34,141 nucleotides of DNA from the IMG/VR virus record IMGVR_UViG_3300032282_001611, positions 1 to 34,141 of that record; one strand, given 5' to 3'. The notes beneath the pieces are model-generated. The model was not told the origin of the DNA. It was given only the letters and a program-made list of their open reading frames with translations, and ran no database searches. The first letter of the stretch is position 1, and every line of letters begins with the position of its first letter. The DNA comes from a virus. The position numbers and the translations under genes are program-made. Shown here in pieces: positions 27,479-34,141 of this stretch.

Positions 27479-30400
27479 ATGGGTAGACTCAGCAGTGGCT
27501 ACGGCCCACGTGGCGGCGGATTTCACAGCGGTACAGATTATGCGGCGCCTATAGGTACGCCTATCTACGCCAATGGGCCAATGACCGTCACTGGAGTCTA
27601 TCCAAATGGATCAGCAGGACAAACAGGATATGGCAATACAGTAACACTCAAAGATGCCAACGGAGTTGAATATAGGCATGCTCACTTAAACAGCGTACCT
27701 AATCTACAACCAGGACAGCAAGTTGGTGCAGGCGACTTAGTAGGTAATGTAGGCAATACAGGAAACTCATCAGGACCGCACAACCATTTTGAAGTTTCTA
27801 CTGCTGGCAACATCAATGGCAAGCAAGGACTAACCAGCGGCGAAGCAATAGATCCCAAGACAGGAAAAGCCTATTCAGATTCGTTCTCAATGGGTAGCAA
27901 GGATGCAGGAAGTCTTAATAGCGAGCGCGGAGGTGCAGGACAGGAACAAGGAGATGATCACGATCATACTCCAGCACCTACAGATAAACCACCACCGGCA
28001 CCTACAACAACTACACCGGCACCCAAAGCACCACCAACATCCAATGGTAAACGAGTACATCGACTAACTGACAGGAATTCAGCAGGCGGTGCTATCGATG
28101 AGTGTGTTGCTAAAACTGTGTTTGTTAACAATCTACCTATCAGTGTTGATGGTAGCAAAGGTACAGGGCATCCAGCAGGATCAGATCCTGCTGACCGTGT
28201 GCCGCCGAATACAAGGCCCGGTGGTGCAACACCCAGGAGAAATCCAAACAATAATAATTGTGTAGGCGAGCGACCTTCTCCGAATGGTGGCCAGCAACCG
28301 CCACAACCCACTACACCAAATGCACCAGAAGGTAACCCAACTAATATTGTAGACTTAGGTAGGCAGTTACAGGCACAAGGAATTCGAGTAAGCGAGCATC
28401 CTGAATTTGGTGGAGTAGAACCAGTACACAGAGGTAGAGGTCATTATGATGGTCGAGCAATTGATGTTAATGCACCTGGCGGCATAGTTGAGGCCAATGA
28501 CCCAGTATGGGGTCCTCGATTTGATACGATTGCACAGCAAGCTCGCGCACAAGGATTTACAGTTATTTGGCGTAGTGCTGGCCACTATAACCACATGCAC
28601 ATTGAACAACCAGCCAATGGTGTGATACCAAATGCCAATCCACCAAATCCTGCGGCACCCCCAGCACCTAATCTTCCAGCAGGTGCATCTGGCGATTGTG
28701 TTCCAGGAGATAATGCAGTACCTGCACCTAGTCCTCCACCTTCAGCGGATCACTGCTACCATTGTTGGGCCACAGCAAACGGTAGTAGGAATGTATTTGT
28801 TGAAAATCTACCAGTGAACTTCGAAGGTAATCTTGATACCTGCGGTCACGCTCGTATTGAAGGTTCACCAAATGTGTTTGTTGGGGAGACTACTAACACA
28901 GCACAAGATAGGCCGCTTGGGTCTGACCGAGCCGCACGTAATACCAAAGAATCAAACAAAGGCAGCGGCAACGCAAGTCCGAGCAATGTTGCTTGCCGTC
29001 AGAATGAAGTCGATCAGTCTAAGAAAAATGCTGATCCAGAAGATCCCAATAAAGATGGTCCGCAACCAAACGCTGATCCAGACGATCCCAATAAACCAGT
29101 TGATGCAAAGCCAGGTGTAACAGGTGAAGGACAAGCAGATAGCGAACAAGCCAGCCGTCAACGATTATTAGCACAAATGGAACAAGATTACGCCAACAGA
29201 GATCAATGGAAAGGCGGTAAGGGTTCTCCTGCTGGCAATGCCGCTTTCCAAAATTTAGGATATGGTAATGCTGCCAATGGAACCGCATGGTGCGCTGGTT
29301 ATGTAAACAGCAATCTCAAGGATGCTGGCGCAGGATATGCATCAAGTCTAAGTTCACAATCACCCACAGCATTTAAGCCAGTGCCATCAGGCCAAGCCAA
29401 GCCAGGCGATGTGTTAGTGTTTGATCATCATACAGCACTGGTCAAAGAAGTTGCACCAAATGGTGATATATTATTACAAGGTGGTAACCAGGGTGGCGGT
29501 AGCGGTGCAGTCACACAAAACTGGTTACGTGCAAGCAATGGATACAATTATGGCGGACAGAGTCTACAAGGAATTTACAATCCTCACGACAAGGAATGGA
29601 ACGCCAGTCATAATCTAAATGTGATACCCAATGGACAACAGCGACCTGGATACGGCAGCGCACAACCAGGCGGAACGCCCGGCGGGAAAGATTGTCCACC
29701 ACAGACACCACAAGAACAAGCAGCCGGAGAAGGAAAAGGTACTAGACCAGAGCTAGGTGGTGATGGCCGCACACCAGGCGATGTTGCTTATCCTAATCCA
29801 AGCAGTATATTGGGCGGCATCCTTGGCGGCGGAGGCTTGTTTGGCGGCGGTCCAACCTTCCCAACAAATCAAGGACCTTATCCTGCACCACCTAAAGTTG
29901 ATCCAATGAAGATTGCGTCAGAAGTATTTGATGCATCAATGGACGACAATGAAAGTCCTCCAATCAGTCCGTTGAACACATGCGATCGTGCTAGAGAATT
30001 AGCCAAGGCAGCAACTGGAAAAGAATTCCCATCCGGAACAGAAGTGGCCGCACAAGTAGCAACAGCACAGAAGCTTTGGTGGGACGAAGCAATGGCTGCA
30101 AATCAATATAGATACGAAGCGGCTGTGGAAGCATACAGGCAGGCAGGCATAACTGCATTTAGACCACTAAGCGCAGAATCAATGACACGCATCATGGCTT
30201 ACCAAAGCGGTTGGGGTAATAGTAGATGCGTTAGTTCAGCCGCATACGATAAGAACAATCCTATAGGTATTGGGTGGAACGGATCTTCGTTCTACGAATA
30301 CCCAGACAAACAGTTAGGATGGGATGCTACATGGAAATTCATAGCATTTGGAACAGATGGCAGTCTAGGACGATACTTGCTCCCTGTAGATACCCCGCAG

Positions 30401-30493
30401 GAAACAGATTTTGAGATAGACTATATCTACAAGCAAGGATTGGTAAACGGTCAAACACCACCGGGTGTGTTGCTGATAAAGCCACCCCAGTAA
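27479..30493 (+). CDS. Multi-domain tail-associated peptidoglycan hydrolase (M23, M15-like, CHAP, glucosaminidase-like)
   Basis: A 1004-residue modular protein with AAGGA ahead of ATG 27479. Domains in order: an M23 LytM-type endopeptidase with H16-x3-D20, H67 and H101-N-H103-FE; a proline linker; a PAAR-like patch near 195-245; an M15/VanY-like carboxypeptidase with H322-x6-D329 and H372-M-H374; a second PAAR-like patch (435-470, NGSRNVFVENLPVNFEG). Then comes a CHAP/amidase-like domain with C605 (GTAWCAGYVN) and H651 (HHTALV), a glycine/proline linker, and a C-terminal region with YQSGWGNS and NNPIGIGW (908-933) resembling the lysozyme-like glucosaminidase fold. There is no signal peptide. 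It is most likely a baseplate/spike lysin opening the cell wall during injection. Confidence 0.85.
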   Translation: MGRLSSGYGPRGGGFHSGTDYAAPIGTPIYANGPMTVTGVYPNGSAGQTGYGNTVTLKDANGVEYRHAHLNSVPNLQPGQQVGAGDLVGNVGNTGNSSGPHNHFEVSTAGNINGKQGLTSGEAIDPKTGKAYSDSFSMGSKDAGSLNSERGGAGQEQGDDHDHTPAPTDKPPPAPTTTTPAPKAPPTSNGKRVHRLTDRNSAGGAIDECVAKTVFVNNLPISVDGSKGTGHPAGSDPADRVPPNTRPGGATPRRNPNNNNCVGERPSPNGGQQPPQPTTPNAPEGNPTNIVDLGRQLQAQGIRVSEHPEFGGVEPVHRGRGHYDGRAIDVNAPGGIVEANDPVWGPRFDTIAQQARAQGFTVIWRSAGHYNHMHIEQPANGVIPNANPPNPAAPPAPNLPAGASGDCVPGDNAVPAPSPPPSADHCYHCWATANGSRNVFVENLPVNFEGNLDTCGHARIEGSPNVFVGETTNTAQDRPLGSDRAARNTKESNKGSGNASPSNVACRQNEVDQSKKNADPEDPNKDGPQPNADPDDPNKPVDAKPGVTGEGQADSEQASRQRLLAQMEQDYANRDQWKGGKGSPAGNAAFQNLGYGNAANGTAWCAGYVNSNLKDAGAGYASSLSSQSPTAFKPVPSGQAKPGDVLVFDHHTALVKEVAPNGDILLQGGNQGGGSGAVTQNWLRASNGYNYGGQSLQGIYNPHDKEWNASHNLNVIPNGQQRPGYGSAQPGGTPGGKDCPPQTPQEQAAGEGKGTRPELGGDGRTPGDVAYPNPSSILGGILGGGGLFGGGPTFPTNQGPYPAPPKVDPMKIASEVFDASMDDNESPPISPLNTCDRARELAKAATGKEFPSGTEVAAQVATAQKLWWDEAMAANQYRYEAAVEAYRQAGITAFRPLSAESMTRIMAYQSGWGNSRCVSSAAYDKNNPIGIGWNGSSFYEYPDKQLGWDATWKFIAFGTDGSLGRYLLPVDTPQETDFEIDYIYKQGLVNGQTPPGVLLIKPPQ

Positions 30494-30514
30494 TTTAAGA
30501 GGATACATAGTATT

Positions 30515-33500
30515 ATGGCACTAGTAAATGTTGAAGTAGGGTCAAACACCCTAGGTATAGGATTACCAACAGAGCTTGATATCAAGCGTCTGCTTTGTGC
30601 CCTGTTGGCTGGAGATATAAACAACCTAATGAGCGGTCCGTTGATTTGTATCAACACGCATATTGATGATTTATTAGGTAGACTACCCTCAGGTGTGCTT
30701 GCTGATGCTCTAAGAGATTTGCAGTATGGTATTGGAGACTTGTTACAGCAATCAGGCATCAACGATACGCTAGGAAGATTGAACAGCGCAACAAGCCAAC
30801 TGGAAAGCCTTTTTGGCCTTGGCGGAATTTGTCCTGTTCCGTTTACTTTGCCACGCATTGGCAACATACTTGGCGACATGGTGGCTGCTTATTCAGCAGG
30901 TGCAAGACAAATCATATCTGATATCGCAAACCTTGAGCAAGCATTAAGTCATGTGTGTCTTGGCACAGGTGGTATTGGTGCCAACTGGAACAACATGATT
31001 GGTGGTAGTCTTTACAGATTAAATCAAGATATCAATACATTTGGTGGAAGTCAGATTCCTGAAAACGTAATAGGACAATACGTTGCACAGTTCAATCAAT
31101 CTAAAAATGCAGTGGCAGGAATAGTTGACCGTATGAACGGCGGCGCAGGCAATGACGCCGCCGCAGTAGCAACCGCTGCCGGTCTTGCTTTTCAACTCAA
31201 CGGGTTGTATAACAAATTGGGTTCTTATCCTGTAACTGATGGCAACGTAGTATACGATAACGTATTCAAGATGTTCTTGGATCCAGATGTGTATGATGCA
31301 CTGGTTGGGCAAACTGGTGGTACAACGCTTATCACTACAACTGAAAATGTGTTAGACAACTGTGGTCGTGTTGTTTCTACTAAAGAAGTTGTACTACAAG
31401 GTGACATCAATACCAAGCCGTTTGATGCTACATTAGATGCGGCAGTAGTTCCTGTGCCTACTCCGGCACTTGGGGATTTCAAAGTAAGAGAAGAATCCGG
31501 ACAATTCAAAGTCAATCTGTTAAGTGGCAACAATCCTGTAATCACATTGATCAAAGGACGTAGCTATAATATTGCACTGGAAACAGATACCATTGGTTTC
31601 AACATTGTTGACCCGGTGACCAACCAAACATATAACGAAGGATTAGTACACGAAGACGGAACACAAGGACAGTATGCACAGAATAAAAAGATTGGATACC
31701 TTACATGGAATATTCCAATCGATGCACCAGATGAATTGAAGTATGCCAATGTTGGCGGAACTGAGACTAACAGGATTGTCTTGCAGAATGTTTCGGCAGC
31801 AGGTGTTCCTTACATAACCCCACCAGGCGGAGATACTACCAACAGCTTTGGTAAAGTCATAGTCAGCGGACAAGGCACGATTGAATCATCTATACCTGGT
31901 GATACACTGACATTTGCTGCCGGAAGTAATATAACTTTTGCAACCGATACAGTAAACAAGAGAGTAACCATATCGGCTAATACAAGCACAGGTAACCTAG
32001 GATCAATCATTGTCAAAGACGAAGGCACTTTGATAAATGCCGGTGCCACTACATTAAACTTTACTGGTACTGGTGTCATCGCTACTTCTTCTGGTAATGT
32101 AGTAACACTTCAAATTGATACAGGTGGCGGATTAAATGCCTTTACAAATTTTACAGTTGGCGCAAATGTAATACAACCCGATTCTACTAACGATACATTA
32201 ACTTTTGTTGCCGGCTCGAATGTTATATTGGACGCTAATACTACAACAGATACTATAACCATATCGAGCATTGGTGGTTATGCATTTAGTAACATTGTTG
32301 TAGATGATGTTATTGTAGAAGCAGATACACAAGGTGATACACTAACATTAGTAGCCGGTCCAGGGATCAGTTTAACCGCAGATCCGCTGTCAGATACCAT
32401 TACAATCACTAATACTGGAGGAGGAGGAGGAGGAGGCGGAAATAGCTTTGCTATCGTTGCAGTACCTGGACAACCTAGTGTGATTGCCGAAACCGCAAAT
32501 GATACTCTAAATATACATGCAGGCACAAATGTATCTATAACAACTAATGCAACAACAGACACCTTAACCATAAATGCTAGTATTCCGACATTCAAAAATA
32601 TCGTTGTTGGTTCAAATACTGTTGTGGCAGATAATGATACTGATACACTAACATTGATAGAAGGTAATGGAATAACACTAGTAGGTGACCCGGTTACTGA
32701 TAGCATAACAATATCTTCAGCAGTTAATACATTTTCATCTATTACAGTATCGGGCGGAGCAACCGCAGTAGCTGATACTGCCAATGATACGTTAACATTG
32801 ATACCAGGATCTGGTATTACATTGGTTGCTGATCCTGTCACTGATAGCATAACCATTTCGTCTACTGCGCCAAACTTATTTTCAACGGTTGCAGTTGCCG
32901 GGCAATCAAACATTGTTGCTGATGGTGCAGGAGATACACTTACCTTTGCCGCAGGATCGGCAATAACATTAACTACAAATGCTACTACGGATACGTTAAC
33001 TGTTGCCATATCAAGCAATCCAACTATTCCGGGAAATCAATTTATACGTGTTCCTTTTGGTACAACCTTACAGAGGCCTACAACAGGAGCAGATGGACAG
33101 CTACGTTATAATACTACTACAACTGCATTGGAAGTATTCAATACATCATGGAAAAGCCTGATTGATGAAGTAGTCAGTGTTGGTACAGGTACCAACATTA
33201 TTAAAGCAGTAACAGATTCTAAAGTTGAACTACGTAGTGTTAAAGCTGGAACTGGTATATCAATCGCTACAGATGGAAACGATATTACTATCGCATCTAC
33301 AGTTACAGATCTCACAACCGGTACTAATGTTGGTACCGGTACCGGTGTATTCAAAGAGAAAGTAGGCGACCAGTTAATTTTCCGTAGCATTAAAGCAGGT
33401 ACAGGTGTTGCTGTAACAACTGATGGTAATGACATAACCATTACAGCACCAAGAGACCAATTCGTAGAAGCTGGTACAGCTACAACAACTACTGCGGCAT

Positions 33501-33820
33501 TTACAAACGTAACATGGACCAATACACTAGCACCGGTAACCAATAGCTCTTGGTTCTTTGAAGCCACATTTATTGGACGTAGGACAGGCGGCGTAGTTGA
33601 ACGTAATGCTTTCAAAATCGAAGGAGTAGTTGATAACACAGCTGGCACCATATCGCTAGTCGGCCCAGCGGCAAAGACTACCTACCAGAACAATGCTACC
33701 CAATGGGATGTTGATGTCTCAATCGTTTCCAATGTGTTGCGCTTCCGAGTTAAAGGTGAAGCTAGCAAGACAATCAAATGGACAGGTTGGTTACGTTATC
33801 AGGCAGTTACTGAGGTATAA
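30515..33820 (+). CDS. Repeat-rich tail fibre protein
   Basis: A 1101-residue protein with AGAGGA ahead of ATG 30515. Residues 1-300 are a helical N-terminal region (IDDLLGRLPSGVLADALRDL) probably attaching to the baseplate. Residues about 300-440 are beta-rich. Residues about 443-835 hold about eight copies of a repeat of 46-55 residues with the core ADTxxDTLTLxxGxGITL and TDSITISS, a typical fibre shaft. A run of eight glycines lies at about 635-642. RVPFGTTLQRPTTGADGQLRYN (about 845) is a common phage virion signature. Two further VKAGTGISIATDGNDITIA-type repeats and a C-terminal beta-sandwich (about 980-1101, FFEATFIGRRTGGVVERNAF) may bind the receptor. Confidence 0.85.
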   Translation: MALVNVEVGSNTLGIGLPTELDIKRLLCALLAGDINNLMSGPLICINTHIDDLLGRLPSGVLADALRDLQYGIGDLLQQSGINDTLGRLNSATSQLESLFGLGGICPVPFTLPRIGNILGDMVAAYSAGARQIISDIANLEQALSHVCLGTGGIGANWNNMIGGSLYRLNQDINTFGGSQIPENVIGQYVAQFNQSKNAVAGIVDRMNGGAGNDAAAVATAAGLAFQLNGLYNKLGSYPVTDGNVVYDNVFKMFLDPDVYDALVGQTGGTTLITTTENVLDNCGRVVSTKEVVLQGDINTKPFDATLDAAVVPVPTPALGDFKVREESGQFKVNLLSGNNPVITLIKGRSYNIALETDTIGFNIVDPVTNQTYNEGLVHEDGTQGQYAQNKKIGYLTWNIPIDAPDELKYANVGGTETNRIVLQNVSAAGVPYITPPGGDTTNSFGKVIVSGQGTIESSIPGDTLTFAAGSNITFATDTVNKRVTISANTSTGNLGSIIVKDEGTLINAGATTLNFTGTGVIATSSGNVVTLQIDTGGGLNAFTNFTVGANVIQPDSTNDTLTFVAGSNVILDANTTTDTITISSIGGYAFSNIVVDDVIVEADTQGDTLTLVAGPGISLTADPLSDTITITNTGGGGGGGGNSFAIVAVPGQPSVIAETANDTLNIHAGTNVSITTNATTDTLTINASIPTFKNIVVGSNTVVADNDTDTLTLIEGNGITLVGDPVTDSITISSAVNTFSSITVSGGATAVADTANDTLTLIPGSGITLVADPVTDSITISSTAPNLFSTVAVAGQSNIVADGAGDTLTFAAGSAITLTTNATTDTLTVAISSNPTIPGNQFIRVPFGTTLQRPTTGADGQLRYNTTTTALEVFNTSWKSLIDEVVSVGTGTNIIKAVTDSKVELRSVKAGTGISIATDGNDITIASTVTDLTTGTNVGTGTGVFKEKVGDQLIFRSIKAGTGVAVTTDGNDITITAPRDQFVEAGTATTTTAAFTNVTWTNTLAPVTNSSWFFEATFIGRRTGGVVERNAFKIEGVVDNTAGTISLVGPAAKTTYQNNATQWDVDVSIVSNVLRFRVKGEASKTIKWTGWLRYQAVTEV
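31841..33030 (+). repeat. About eight tandem fibre repeats, roughly 46-55 codons each
   Basis: Each unit reads F..I.V....V.AD...DTLTL..G.GITL...P.TDSITIS at protein level. The last units (32580-33030) are the most alike, and the first two are the most diverged. Units are similar at DNA level too, so unequal recombination could change the copy number. Confidence 0.75.
32417..32440 (+). repeat. GGA trinucleotide run coding eight glycines
   Basis: Six consecutive GGA codons, then GGC and GGA, lie between two fibre repeats. A triplet run keeps the frame when it slips, so length variation would change only the hinge. Confidence 0.85.
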
Positions 33821-33834
33821 AACGGATTTATTCG

Positions 33835-33864
33835 TTGACATCTTTCTGCTAGATGTGTTATTAT
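33835..33864 (+). promoter_or_regulatory. Sigma-70-type promoter before the last gene
   Basis: TTGACA (33835-33840), 18 bp, TATTAT (33859-33864) precede ATG 33895 with a leader of about 24 nt. A second -10-like TATACT at 33870 has no matching -35. Confidence 0.55.
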
Positions 33865-33894
33865 GTGCTTATACTAATCCTATAGGCACATAAT

Positions 33895-34141
33895 ATGACA
33901 CCAGAACTAGACGCAAAACTTTGTAGTAGCTATCCAAAAATGTTTGCCGATCGCTATAGCGATATGACCACCACAGCCATGTGCTGGGGATTCGAGCACG
34001 GAGATGGCTGGTACAACATCATTGACCAGCTTTGCAGCCACATACAGCATCACATTGATTGGCGCAATAAACAACGCCTTGAGGCTGTCAAATATAATGA
34101 AATGATAGTAGAAGCAGGCTATGGAAATCTTGATCCTTTGC
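33895..34141 (+). CDS. Conserved-type hypothetical phage protein (3' partial)
   Basis: An open frame of 82 codons runs off the window end. The N-terminus CSSYPKMFADRY, then TAMCWGFEHGDGWYNIID and the following QLCSHIQHHIDW are a frequent uncharacterised sequence in phages of many hosts (the MCWGFE.GDGW pattern), by recollection. Cysteines and histidines are numerous (C10, C30, C47, H49, H52, H53) and could bind metal, but no known site is formed. It has a sigma-70-type promoter rather than a late one, so it is separate from the fibre gene and probably early. The remainder of the gene and its function are outside this window. Confidence 0.7.
   Translation, partial: MTPELDAKLCSSYPKMFADRYSDMTTTAMCWGFEHGDGWYNIIDQLCSHIQHHIDWRNKQRLEAVKYNEMIVEAGYGNLDPL

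Noticed and set aside
32504-32512. CTAAATA inside the fibre gene as a late promoter
   Set aside because: It lies inside a coding repeat and no gene starts nearby.
32278-33018. Long minus-strand open frame (246 codons) opposite the fibre gene
   Set aside because: It mirrors the repetitive fibre coding sequence, has no ribosome-binding site or promoter, and its composition (V/S/N/T/P) reflects the codon pattern of the plus strand.
31841-33030. CRISPR-like repeat array
   Set aside because: The repeats are in-frame, degenerate protein repeats without unique spacers of constant length.

Overview
The window is a block of a T4-like (Tevenvirinae-related) contractile-tailed phage genome. It resembles the T4-like phages of aquatic bacteria (cyanophages, pelagiphages and relatives) more than coliphage T4. 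The grounds are a UvsY-like mediator, UvsW helicase, gp61 primase, gp41 helicase, a gp62-like clamp-loader subunit, class Ia ribonucleotide reductase with glutaredoxin, many virion proteins of the marine/freshwater T4-like type, and T4-style late promoters (NNTAAATA). There are no photosynthesis genes, tRNA genes, integrase or lysogeny genes here. The other promoters match a proteobacterial sigma-70 consensus, so the host could be a heterotrophic aquatic proteobacterium, but the sequence does not settle this. All family names were assigned by reading motifs, without a database search.

Layout. (1) 1-9722, plus strand, DNA transactions: small hypotheticals, UvsY-like protein, a candidate PD-(D/E)XK nuclease, an AAA+ ATPase, a ParB/sulfiredoxin-fold protein, two unknowns, UvsW, a 2OG-Fe(II) oxygenase, an unknown, gp62-like, a zinc-finger protein, a small coiled-coil protein and a miniature DnaE-like protein. 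(2) 9667-10781, minus strand: a two-gene operon of an unknown protein and a fatty-acid desaturase. (3) 10832-14055, plus: a probable virion protein, then primase gp61 and helicase gp41. (4) 14052-14456, minus: one small protein. (5) 14515-23316, plus: mostly virion-type proteins, including an unusual Ala/Gly-rich repeat protein, a basic protein, an XhlA-like membrane coiled coil and an Mtd-N-like protein, with a RecB-like exonuclease embedded. (6) 23374-27080: nrdA, nrdB and glutaredoxin. (7) 27158-33820: a small LSm-like protein, a 1004-residue multi-domain peptidoglycan-degrading protein and a 1101-residue repeat-rich fibre protein. (8) 33895 to the end: a partial conserved unknown. The only gene-poor stretch near 200 bases is 1519-1726 (a duplicated inverted repeat, phased A-tracts and a promoter). 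No stretch above 300 bases lacks a gene.

Regulation. Two promoter classes can be read directly. Sigma-70-like promoters precede replication and recombination genes; six of the seven have exactly 17-bp spacers. At four of them (5174, 7725, 11603, 21489) the predicted transcription start falls on or within one base of the start codon and no Shine-Dalgarno is present, which suggests leaderless mRNAs. The second class is NNTAAATA, about 18-123 nt upstream of virion genes, nrdA and both minus-strand units, as expected for a gp55/gp33/sliding-clamp late system. Two divergent gene junctions carry back-to-back late promoters; one is a perfect 17-bp palindrome.

Most interesting items: the mini DnaE-like protein, the 385-residue protein with a ligase-like KxDG motif, the M23+M15+CHAP+glucosaminidase-like tail lysin, the leaderless promoter class and the palindromic bidirectional late promoter.
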